A DNA stretch of 24,551 bases, from assembly GCA_018968865.1 (NCBI GenBank), contig JAGWZP010000009.1:1-24551 (forward strand), in the 5' to 3' direction. The notes under the pieces were generated by a model. The model ran no database searches, was not told the DNA's origin, and was given only the letters and a program-made list of their open reading frames with translations. This DNA comes from Patescibacteria group bacterium. Its GTDB lineage: Bacteria > Patescibacteria > Paceibacteria > UBA9973 > UBA2103. Below are positions 17,997 through 24,551 of the stretch, piece after piece. Each line of letters opens with the position of its first letter. Position 1 is the stretch's first letter. A program made the translations under genes and the position numbers.

Positions 17997-19055
17997 TTAT
18001 GCAACGCGTATGTCCGGCGCCCGCCGGAACGAACGGGCGGTCGCCGGCTTAGCGTATCCGGTGCGGAACAGCATGGCGGGAATGTCGCCGGCTCCGGCGC
18101 CGAACTGTCTCTTGATCTGCGCATTCGCGTCGCGAATGCGCTCGAAATGCCGCGGGAGCAGTCCCTCCCCATTCCCCTTCTCCACGCTGCGCGCTAAAAA
18201 GAGGATGCCCGTCACGGGGTGAAAGGCGAGACCGCGGCCCGTCGCTTCAAGCCAGATACGCTCAAACGCCCTTCCCGCCGCAATATAGGCGGCCGGGGTC
18301 TCTTCGCCGATGGTGATAAGCCCCATCACCGGCGCCGAAGCGTATAGCCGGGTATTCGTGAGGCGCGCCATGTTCGCGAAGCCGATCGCATTAGCGACCT
18401 TCGCGACGAGCGGGTTTGTGAAATGGCGCATGAGGAGCTGCGCCGGCGGCGGCAATTCCATTGTCTTGATGTAGAGGCCTTGTTTGCCGGAACGATTCTC
18501 TGCATCGGTCCACACTATGTCACCGACGAAGAGCTCACGGAGCGCCGGCGTTTCAAGCGCCACTTGCTCCATGAGCGCCGACGCGCCTGCAACGGCCCGC
18601 CGCGCCGATTTGTTTTCTATGAGAAAAAGTTTCGTGTCGGTGTTTAGCCGAACGGCGTCTGAAAAGGCGGCGAGCGTTGCGGAGTCAAGAGGGCGATTCG
18701 TATAGGACTTGCGATTCGTGTGACGGTCTCGGATATGAGCGGCAGGCGGGTCGACTGGCGCTGATGATTCCCTGAACGTAATTTCCGCGGTGCAGAAGGG
18801 GTCGGCGGGGTCGGGGAGGATTCGCACTTCGGCAGTCAAACCCGATGCCGGGGACGCGAGGACGATGTTCTCGATGAGCGCGCCGTGCGCGATATAGGTC
18901 CCGCTCAATTTGAAATTGAGTATCGGGTTATCGCGTTTCGGGTCGAGGTGTATCCGTACGGTATTCCCCCGTATGACGAACGACCACGGCTGCGAATTAT
19001 CGCCCGAGGGCGCCCAGACCGCAGTATCCAGAACGGTTCGCAGTGCAGTTTCCAT
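17997..19055 (-). CDS. Nitroreductase-fold FMN-dependent oxidoreductase (Acg/ThiF-associated type)
   Basis: A 352-aa flavoprotein of the large nitroreductase (Acg-like) class. FMN-site motif WAPSGDNSQPWSFVIRG is near the N-terminus, RDRHTNRKSYTNRPL lies in the middle (the RxTNR motif of this class), and GLAFHPVTGILFLAR near the C-terminus closes the flavin site. The length is about 1.5 times a simple nitroreductase. It starts 5 nt after the stop of the ThiF-like gene. In mycobacteria and others, E1/ThiF and nitroreductase domains are fused in one ~715-aa protein (for example Rv1355c); the two genes here total 726 aa and look like the split form. Substrate is unknown; dehydrogenation of an adenylated or cyclised product is one possibility. 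ApbE and DoxX genes nearby support a flavin/redox theme. Confidence 0.82.
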   Translation of the reverse strand: METALRTVLDTAVWAPSGDNSQPWSFVIRGNTVRIHLDPKRDNPILNFKLSGTYIAHGALIENIVLASPASGLTAEVRILPDPADPFCTAEITFRESSAPVDPPAAHIRDRHTNRKSYTNRPLDSATLAAFSDAVRLNTDTKLFLIENKSARRAVAGASALMEQVALETPALRELFVGDIVWTDAENRSGKQGLYIKTMELPPPAQLLMRHFTNPLVAKVANAIGFANMARLTNTRLYASAPVMGLITIGEETPAAYIAAGRAFERIWLEATGRGLAFHPVTGILFLARSVEKGNGEGLLPRHFERIRDANAQIKRQFGAGAGDIPAMLFRTGYAKPATARSFRRAPDIRVA

Positions 19056-19060
19056 TGCCG

Positions 19061-20185
19061 TTACGGGAGCCCTATCGCTTTCTTGAACATCGCGCGGATC
19101 TCATCCCGAGATGCCGCCGCTTCCGCGGAGTTGTATGTCGGATCAAAGATCGCATCCATATTGATCTCCATTTTTCCGTTCCCCAAGGGCTCTGCAAGCG
19201 CGATCTTCCGCAGGCAATACGCGATGGCGATGCCGGAGAGCGTCGCCGCATCGCCGAGCTGGGGCCATGAGTACAGCGTCCGGCCGACTTCTTTGAGCGA
19301 AAGTAGCATGCGCGGAACGACGAGATCGGCTCCCGCGACCTTCGTCGCGAGCTTCGGCAAGTCGGCGGGCGGAAACGATTTGAATTCTTCAAGCGTGATG
19401 TCGCCGAGCGCGCCGTTGAAGAGCTGTGTCGAGCGGTCAGTGTCGAAGCGCTCTATTTCCACGATGACCCCGTCGCCGTTGTCGGTCGCCATCACGACCG
19501 GAATGCCCCGCTCGCGCGCCGCGAGCCGCAATCGTATCTTTATTTCAAGATTATCGGTTTCTTCGACGAGAACGTCGACGTCCTTCAAGAAAGCATCCGT
19601 CGTCTCCGCCGTAACGCCCGCATCGAATGTCTCTATTTCCGCGTACGGATTCAATTGGTAGACATAGTCGCGCACGAGGTCGGTCTTCTTGCGTCCGAGC
19701 GCGAGGAAGTCGAAGCGGATGCGGTTAAGGTTTGAGGGGGAAACCTCGTCGGGGTCGGCGATCTTGATGCGCTGGGCGCCGCCCATGAGCGCGACCGTCA
19801 TCGCGCCATGGCTGCCCACCGAGAGTCCCGCATAGGCGACCCGCAGGCCGTAGAACTTTTGCTGTTCTTCTTTCGTGATGATGTTGCGGTTGCGCGCGGT
19901 GCGAATCTCTTGATGCTCGTCGTGCGGGAGGTAGTGCGCGAGCGTCCTGTTCCACGGGAAGAAGAACCACTCCCCCACGTCTTCGAGCGGTTTACCGGCG
20001 CAGTAGTCCTTGGTGAATGCCGCTACTTCATTAGTGTGGTCCTGGATGAACTTAAAACGCGGATTGCGGATAAGAAACAAATCCTCTAAAAGAAGGTCGT
20101 AGCGGTCGACGACAACGGACGGGTGCAGACGGTCACGAAACGCCGCAAACGACTCCTGTGTACGGTCGAGTCTCTCTGGTTGCAT
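19061..20185 (-). CDS. E1/ThiF-like adenylyltransferase
   Basis: A 374-aa protein. Residues 1-110 are a helical N-terminal region of unknown role. The Rossmann E1 domain follows: LRVAYAGLSVGSHGAM (nucleotide loop), KIADPDEVSPSNLNRI (acidic and Arg residues that bind ATP and the carboxyl), and VDVLVEETDNLEIKIRLRLAARERGIPVVMATDN. No CxxC zinc pairs are present, unlike ThiF/MoeB, and no obvious catalytic Cys. Such E1s adenylate a carboxyl group on a protein tail or small molecule. The start ATG lies 6 nt after an extended -10 (TGC-TAGTAT), so the mRNA is likely leaderless. It leads a ThiF-nitroreductase-kinase trio. Confidence 0.85.
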   Translation of the reverse strand: MQPERLDRTQESFAAFRDRLHPSVVVDRYDLLLEDLFLIRNPRFKFIQDHTNEVAAFTKDYCAGKPLEDVGEWFFFPWNRTLAHYLPHDEHQEIRTARNRNIITKEEQQKFYGLRVAYAGLSVGSHGAMTVALMGGAQRIKIADPDEVSPSNLNRIRFDFLALGRKKTDLVRDYVYQLNPYAEIETFDAGVTAETTDAFLKDVDVLVEETDNLEIKIRLRLAARERGIPVVMATDNGDGVIVEIERFDTDRSTQLFNGALGDITLEEFKSFPPADLPKLATKVAGADLVVPRMLLSLKEVGRTLYSWPQLGDAATLSGIAIAYCLRKIALAEPLGNGKMEINMDAIFDPTYNSAEAAASRDEIRAMFKKAIGLP

Positions 20186-20191
20186 ACTGAA

Positions 20192-20197
20192 ATACTA
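20192..20197 (-). promoter_or_regulatory. Extended -10 promoter (TGC-TAGTAT) of the ThiF-like gene
   Basis: On the minus strand TAGTAT lies 6 nt before the ATG with TGC directly in front. The 14-mer TGCTAGTATTTCAG is the same as before the NYN gene (1911-1924). Confidence 0.65.
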
Positions 20198-20212
20198 GCA
20201 CGCGATTTCAGT

Positions 20213-21748
20213 CTATTTTTTTACCCATTTCTGTTTAATGCCCGAGGGGAAGTACTCCGGGTCGCCCGAGGCGCGAAATACGAGTTTGAAAAGCGGGCGG
20301 TCGTTCACGAACGAGGAAAGTTCGCGGAACTCCGAGCTCTTCTCCTTGAACGCCGTCTTGATAGCCACTTCCGCTTTCTTCACGAACGCTTCGGAAACTT
20401 CGTCTACGCCCCTTTTCTGCTCTATGTTTATTTCGAGATACTGGTTCTCTTTATCGTCGTACTTCGTTACGATCTGGAACTTCCCGGTGCAAAAGCGCTG
20501 TACGAAATCGCTCACCATGACATCGCGCAGGTATTCGGGATAAATTTGGAGCCCGTAGAGCGTCGTCGCGAGGTCCGACCGTTCGTAGACGTAGACGAAC
20601 GGGAGTTCATAGAGCGGGACATCGCGCCGCTTCGCTTCCTTGGCGAGATTGATGCCCGCTTCGGCGAGCAGGGCCTTCAGTTCGTCAAAGGAGTACACGC
20701 CGCCGCGGTCGCCGACCGCGTACCGGACGAGCGGGACGGAACTATAGCCCGTGAGTACGATCTCTCCGTCCGGCGCTTCAAACGAAACGAACGCTGGGTT
20801 GTACTGCGCCAGGGTCGGCGTCTTCTGCGTATCGCCGAAGATGCGCGCGTAGAGCTTTTTGTTCTTCATCGCGAGCCGGCGGATGAGGATGGCGGTCGGC
20901 GTTTCAAACGCCATCGCGCCGATGTCGGCCGTGCCGTAAATGTTGAGCGTGTCGCGATACACGTTTTTCATCCCGACTTTCTTCGCGAGATAATCTCGGA
21001 AGTGTTCGGAGAAGGCCTCTGCGGCGAAGAGGAGGCGGATATTGAGCTTCTTCAGATTAATGCCCTCGAACTCCGCCTCGTCAATGATGTCCTTCACGAA
21101 CGGCGGATAGCCGATGATGATGGTCTGCTTGAATGACGGCGCGAGGTCGTGGAGCGCTTTCAGGATCTCGGTCTTGTTCACGCCGGCAGGCAGTATGGAT
21201 ACCGGGTAGCTTCGGCGGCTCGCGATATCAAACGCGCGGTACGTCAGCGTCCCGCCGATCCAAACGCCCATGCCGAAACCAACGATGACCAGCGTCGGAT
21301 TCTTCTGGCTCGGAACATGCGCACCATTGCCGAGAAAGAGCTCGGCGAGTATGGAATACTCCTCTTCAAGATTCGGGAGGCGCTGGAAGTAGAACGGCTT
21401 CCCTGTCGAGCCAGAGGTGGAGGAGAAGACGGCGGGGCGGCCGAGCGTACCGTCCCAGCAGAGGTCGGCGAGCGGATATTGCTTCAGATAATTGGCCTTG
21501 CTGGTCGCAGGAAGTTTTTCGAAATCGTCGCGGGTGCGAATGTCCTCCGAACGGACCTCATGCTCCTTCAAGAACGCTTTGTAGGCGGGCACGCGCTTCG
21601 CCGTATCGTGAAAGAGGGTCAGCGCATTGCGCGCGCGGAGCCGCATCCACGTCGCGGAGTCGGCGGTACGGACGCGTTCGGCCATGCCGCGCGCGACCGG
21701 TTTTGAAAGCATTGTGGGAACGGCAGGCTTTGTTTTATGCAAACTCAT
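20213..21748 (-). CDS. PaaK/LuxE-like acyl-adenylating enzyme
   Basis: A 511-aa adenylate-forming enzyme resembling phenylacetate-CoA ligase and LuxE acyl-protein synthetase. It has NALTLFHDTAKRVPAYKAFL near the start, the ATP loop FSSTSGSTGKPFYF (109-118), the central GYPPFVKDIIDEAE, the adenine site NIYGTADIGAMAFE, and VPLVRYAVGDRGGVY (the YR-x-GD element). It has a longer C-terminal domain (KFQIVTKYDDKENQYLEINIE). The enzyme should activate a carboxylic acid as its acyl-AMP, with CoA, a thiol or a protein as acceptor. It lies 27 bp after the aminotransferase gene and 27 bp before the ThiF-like gene. The acid cannot be named; an amino-acid-derived or aromatic acid fits the cluster. Confidence 0.83.
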   Translation of the reverse strand: MSLHKTKPAVPTMLSKPVARGMAERVRTADSATWMRLRARNALTLFHDTAKRVPAYKAFLKEHEVRSEDIRTRDDFEKLPATSKANYLKQYPLADLCWDGTLGRPAVFSSTSGSTGKPFYFQRLPNLEEEYSILAELFLGNGAHVPSQKNPTLVIVGFGMGVWIGGTLTYRAFDIASRRSYPVSILPAGVNKTEILKALHDLAPSFKQTIIIGYPPFVKDIIDEAEFEGINLKKLNIRLLFAAEAFSEHFRDYLAKKVGMKNVYRDTLNIYGTADIGAMAFETPTAILIRRLAMKNKKLYARIFGDTQKTPTLAQYNPAFVSFEAPDGEIVLTGYSSVPLVRYAVGDRGGVYSFDELKALLAEAGINLAKEAKRRDVPLYELPFVYVYERSDLATTLYGLQIYPEYLRDVMVSDFVQRFCTGKFQIVTKYDDKENQYLEINIEQKRGVDEVSEAFVKKAEVAIKTAFKEKSSEFRELSSFVNDRPLFKLVFRASGDPEYFPSGIKQKWVKK

Positions 21749-21775
21749 GCAATTTTATATAACACATATTATTGA

Positions 21776-22795
21776 CTATTTCAAGGTCGCGCGGAGCGCG
21801 CCTATGAAGGATACCTCGGATGTGGGGGCGGGAACGGCGATGCGCAGGGTGTCGCGGAGCAGTACTTTCGCCTCCGGGAATCGGCTCATCGGGGCGCCGA
21901 GCGCGACGCAGATATCCTGCGCGAGGAGCGCATCACGCACGCGCACCGCGTCCGAAACACGCACGAGAACGAAGTTCGCCTCGGACGGGTACGCGGTAAC
22001 ACCGGGAAGCGCCTGCAGTGCTCGTAGGAACTGCTCGCGCTCGCTGATGACGGCATCGCGGCGCACCCTTACCTTGTCCCCTTTCGCGAGAAGCGCGAGC
22101 GCGGCAGTGACGCTCGGGTGCGCGACCGGCCACGGCAGAACGGATGTCTTCACCCTCTTCAGCACCTCCGGGGCGGCGATGACGTATCCCACGCGCGCGC
22201 CCGAGAGACCGAAGGCCTTTGACAACGTGCGGATGACGATGAGGTTCGGCAGTTCGGCGAGATACGGGAGGAACGACGTTCCGGAAGAGAATTCAAAATA
22301 CGCTTCATCGGATACGATGAGCGTGTCGCTCCCGCGCGCGGCGTCGGCAAGTGCCGCAATGTCTTCGCGCGCGAGCGGAGACCCGAGCGGATTATTCGGA
22401 TGGCAGAGGAAGAGCGCTTCCGCGGAATCGCGTGCGAGCGCGGCGAGCGTTTTCTTAAGCGGAAACACGAACCGGCCGTCCTGTTCCTCGTACACAATCG
22501 GCAGTATCTTCGCCTTCACGCTCTCCAAAATAGATTCATAGCAATAAAAGGTCGGCACCGGCACTATCACTTCCCCTCCGTTCTCCGCATACGCGCGGGC
22601 GATGTACTCTATCGCCGTCACGGAGCCGGGCGTGACGAGCACCTGCTCCGGCGCAACGCCCGCATGCTTCGCAAGCACCCTTTCCAGTTCGCCGTAGTCC
22701 GGATACATCGAGAGCTCGGGCGCACGGGGCGCGTGCACCGCCTTTACCAGCGCCTCATCAAGTAGCCAATAGCTCTCGTTCTTATCAAGCGGCAT
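21776..22795 (-). CDS. HisC-like class I/II aminotransferase
   Basis: PLP-dependent fold-type I enzyme of the histidinol-phosphate aminotransferase group, about 340 aa. Motifs: LDKNESYW opening, VTPGSVTAIEYIARAY, CHPNNPLGSPL (the NNP element), DEAYFEF, and TLSKAFGLSGARVGYV, where the Lys binds PLP; the C-terminus has LRIAVP. The ATG at 22795 is preferred since GGGAG lies 5 nt upstream; ATG 22798 or 22807 are alternatives. It follows the ApbE gene closely. No other his genes are present, so a role in histidine synthesis is unsupported. It probably makes or consumes an amino-acid-like building block. It could equally be a broad or aromatic aminotransferase. Confidence 0.85.
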   Translation of the reverse strand: MPLDKNESYWLLDEALVKAVHAPRAPELSMYPDYGELERVLAKHAGVAPEQVLVTPGSVTAIEYIARAYAENGGEVIVPVPTFYCYESILESVKAKILPIVYEEQDGRFVFPLKKTLAALARDSAEALFLCHPNNPLGSPLAREDIAALADAARGSDTLIVSDEAYFEFSSGTSFLPYLAELPNLIVIRTLSKAFGLSGARVGYVIAAPEVLKRVKTSVLPWPVAHPSVTAALALLAKGDKVRVRRDAVISEREQFLRALQALPGVTAYPSEANFVLVRVSDAVRVRDALLAQDICVALGAPMSRFPEAKVLLRDTLRIAVPAPTSEVSFIGALRATLK

Positions 22796-22813
22796 CATTA
22801 CTCCCATATTGTA

Positions 22814-23560
22814 CTACCTAGGAACCGTGTACGCGGCAAAGCCACTCGTCATGGTGGCAATGCCGTTTGCGTCAATGGCGTAGCCCTCGAAACCCGGCAA
22901 TTGCTCGATGAAGGCGATGCCACCCTTCCCCATGGCGAAGGCGGCGGTTGCGAAACGGTCGGCCTCGAGCACGTCGGGACCGACGACGGTGATGCTCACG
23001 ATGTCGCGCAGTTTCTCTCCGGGCGCATGCGGATTGTAGATGTGGTCGCCGCGGATATACGAGCCGGAGGTCGCGATGCCCTTGCCGCACGGGTATACGA
23101 CTTTGACTATCTCATTTGCATTGAAGGGATTCCTGATGCCGACGCTCCACTCCTCGCCTTGTTCATTTTTCCCGCCCATCGCGATGTCGCCACCCGCGTT
23201 TACAAAATAATTTTCGTAGCCCGCCGCGCGTATCCGCGCGGCGGTGTTCCGTATCGCCCAGCCCTTCACGATGCCAGAGGGGTCAATGAACCCGCTCGGC
23301 TGCCGAATATCAAAATAACCGTTCGTCTCCCTTTTTGTCTTTTCAGCGATAGCGAATACCTCCCGCATCTCAGCGCTCGCGGCGCTCGGCTCTATCTCAC
23401 CGCGATTGATGCGCGAGATTTCGCTGTCGTCCTTGTAGGTGCTGAAGCGCCCGTCGACCGCAGTCAGGTACGCAAACGCCGCTTCAAGGGCATGTTGTAC
23501 ATTTCCCCCGACGATTTCTATCTCAATGGGCATACCCATGATGAGCCGCGCTTCTTTCAT
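22814..23560 (-). CDS. apbE: FAD:protein FMN transferase (ApbE family)
   Basis: Attaches FMN covalently to Thr/Ser of target proteins, with Mg and FAD. Key segments: RFSTYKDDSEISRINRGE, FIDPSGIVKGWAI (the GxxKG loop), YFVNAGGDIAMGG (the NAGGD element), GIATSGSYIRG, and VVGPDVLEADRFATAAFAMG. The start ATG at 23560 is chosen over a longer frame because TACTAT lies 6 nt upstream and the extra residues look unrelated to the family. There is no signal peptide or lipobox, so this copy is predicted cytoplasmic, unlike many secreted ApbEs. No obvious S/T-G-A-T acceptor motif was seen in the window's proteins. It heads the six-gene minus cluster. Confidence 0.9.
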   Translation of the reverse strand: MKEARLIMGMPIEIEIVGGNVQHALEAAFAYLTAVDGRFSTYKDDSEISRINRGEIEPSAASAEMREVFAIAEKTKRETNGYFDIRQPSGFIDPSGIVKGWAIRNTAARIRAAGYENYFVNAGGDIAMGGKNEQGEEWSVGIRNPFNANEIVKVVYPCGKGIATSGSYIRGDHIYNPHAPGEKLRDIVSITVVGPDVLEADRFATAAFAMGKGGIAFIEQLPGFEGYAIDANGIATMTSGFAAYTVPR

Positions 23561-23566
23561 ACCCGT

Positions 23567-23572
23567 ATAGTA
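23567..23572 (-). promoter_or_regulatory. -10 box (TACTAT) of the apbE-led cluster
   Basis: TACTAT is 6 nt before the ATG at 23560 on the minus strand. It is about 40 bp from the divergent -10 of the DoxX gene, so the two promoters are back to back. No strong -35 was found. Confidence 0.55.
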
Positions 23573-23609
23573 CTCCCCAGGGCGAACTTTTATTCCCTTG
23601 CATCTCTTA

Positions 23610-23615
23610 TAGAAT
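23610..23615 (+). promoter_or_regulatory. -10 box (TAGAAT) of the DoxX gene
   Basis: TAGAAT lies 6 nt before the ATG at 23622, again predicting a leaderless mRNA. No clear -35 was found. Confidence 0.5.
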
Positions 23616-23621
23616 GAAAGC

Positions 23622-24185
23622 ATGAACACCTACACCGTTCCCCAGTCAGCGTTTGTCCATTTCCTGACCGCAGACACAACGAGCGCTCCGTTGTGGCTTC
23701 TTGTCCGCCTTTACCTCGGCTATGAATTCCTCATGGCCGGCTGGGGGAAGCTCGCAAGCCCGGCGTGGTTCGGGAGCGGCGCGGGCGCCGCGCTCCAGGG
23801 GTTCGTGCAGGGCGCCGTCGCAAAGACCGTCTGCGCGGCCGGTACGCCGGCCGCGGCCTGCCACCCGGACGTCCAGATGTGGTATGCCTCGTTTCTCCAG
23901 AGCACGGTGCTTCCCCACCTCGTCGTGTGGTCGAATGCCGTCGTCATCGGCGAGCTCGCCATCGGCCTCGGCCTCATCGTCGGACTCTTTACCGGCGTGG
24001 CCGCCTTCTTCGCTTTCTTCATGTCACTGAACTTCATGCTCGCCGGCACGGTCAGCACTAATCCAGTTCTTATCGTGCTCGCGCTCAGCGTCTTTGCTGC
24101 GCGGCGCGTCGCCGGCCACCTAGGCCTTGACCGCTATGCGCGGCCGCGCCTCGGACGGAGATTCTATTCGCCCGGCACTCAATAA
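23622..24185 (+). CDS. DoxX family membrane protein
   Basis: A 187-aa integral membrane protein with about four segments. The family opening is WLLVRLYLGYEFLMAGWGKLASPAWF (R-x-Y-x-G-x-E/F-x(3)-GW-x-K). The following segments are LVVWSNAVVIGELAIGLGLIVGLF, TGVAAFFAFFMSLNFML and NPVLIVLALSVFAARRVAG. DoxX/DoxD proteins are linked to quinone-coupled thiol/thiosulfate oxidation and oxidative-stress complexes. A Cys-containing loop (VCAAGTPAAACHPDV) lies between segments one and two and could be redox active. Divergent from the apbE-led cluster with back-to-back leaderless promoters, it may share regulation with those flavin enzymes. Confidence 0.85.
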   Translation: MNTYTVPQSAFVHFLTADTTSAPLWLLVRLYLGYEFLMAGWGKLASPAWFGSGAGAALQGFVQGAVAKTVCAAGTPAAACHPDVQMWYASFLQSTVLPHLVVWSNAVVIGELAIGLGLIVGLFTGVAAFFAFFMSLNFMLAGTVSTNPVLIVLALSVFAARRVAGHLGLDRYARPRLGRRFYSPGTQ

Positions 24186-24195
24186 TACCTTGCAC

Positions 24196-24551
24196 GTGGA
24201 ATCATGGATTAAAAAATTGCCGCGGTCGCGTGTCGCGTACCCTCGCTCATCCGGCGACCAGCTGAAATACTGGTTCTGGAAGATGTACACGCCCTTCCAC
24301 GCGCCGGTGCGCAATACGTCGCTTGCGCTCGGTCTCGTGAGGCATGAGGGGCGGCAGGATTTTCTCCTTGGTACGCTCGACCCCGCGCGTTCCGTGCCGG
24401 AATTCGTCTCGTTCCTCGTCGGAGAGGGCTTCGGGAATCACTTTATCGCATGGAAAGAGGACGACGAGCTCGTCAGTCTCCGACGAGCGGTCGGTTTCAA
24501 ATACCAATACCACGTGCGCATCTTCACCGACGGCGAGGTGCGCTGCCACTA
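24196..24551 (+). CDS. Conserved hypothetical protein, 3' end outside the window
   Basis: Open frame from GTG 24196 (or TTG 24190) to the window edge, at least 118 codons. Readable blocks are YPRSSGDQLKYWFWKMYTPF, RHEGRQDFLLGTLDPARSV, GFGNHFIAWKEDDELVSLRR and FKYQYHVRIFTDGEVRCHY. I recall similar 'GNHF(I/V)AWKD...VSLRR...YQYH.R.F.D.EVR.HY' proteins in Parcubacteria genomes, but know no function. No signal peptide. It starts 10 bp after the DoxX stop in the same direction and is probably in the same transcript. Confidence 0.72.
   Translation, partial: MESWIKKLPRSRVAYPRSSGDQLKYWFWKMYTPFHAPVRNTSLALGLVRHEGRQDFLLGTLDPARSVPEFVSFLVGEGFGNHFIAWKEDDELVSLRRAVGFKYQYHVRIFTDGEVRCH

Noticed and set aside
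21776..22795. Histidine biosynthesis gene hisC
   Set aside because: The fold and motifs fit, but no other his genes are nearby and the context is an unrelated adenylation/flavin cluster, so the symbol was not assigned.

Overview
The window looks like a chromosomal segment from a Patescibacteria/CPR bacterium, probably Parcubacteria-like. The signs are tightly packed genes, several small proteins of the kind I associate with CPR genomes, start codons placed directly downstream of -10 boxes, no encoded CCA on the tRNAs, and a TrpR-like YerC/YecD regulator. UGA is a normal stop here: an RF2 gene is present and several genes end in TGA. Nothing could be searched, so family names rest on motifs read by eye.

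Layout. 1-3,080 is an accessory island bounded by two 318-bp direct repeats. Between them lie a LexA/UmuD-type self-cleaving repressor with two small followers (one DUF3892), a ribbon-helix-helix protein and a NYN-domain nuclease. 3,082-4,724 (minus) holds two exported proteins: a coiled-coil/peptidoglycan-binding/FN3 protein and an Ala-rich protein with 11-residue repeats. 4,905-6,393 (plus) is an SsuC/SsuB-like ABC importer pair, and 6,443-8,002 (minus) a DrrAB-like ABC-2 exporter. 8,091-8,947 holds a small gene and a yecD-type repressor gene bracketed by two perfect palindromes sharing an 18-bp core.

8,961-12,540 (minus) is a likely ftsE-ftsX-pyrG-ASCH operon. 12,678-14,675 carries a conserved CPR hypothetical, prfB and a small coiled-coil ORF that is in the same frame as prfB and separated from it by a UGA stop. 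14,727-16,390 is a tRNA neighbourhood (Thr-CGT, Thr-GGT, Met-CAT, Asp-GTC) with a small ORF and a cupin. Hairpins here copy the 5' or 3' ends of the adjacent tRNA.

16,393-23,560 (minus) is a compact six-gene cluster: ApbE flavin transferase, HisC-like aminotransferase, PaaK-like acyl-adenylating enzyme, E1/ThiF-like adenylyltransferase, nitroreductase-fold flavoprotein, and a multi-spanning histidine kinase without a local response regulator. A divergent DoxX gene and a partial hypothetical close the window. This cluster is the best candidate for an undescribed system, possibly making and sensing a small molecule. The hairpins that copy tRNA ends are the best non-coding oddity.
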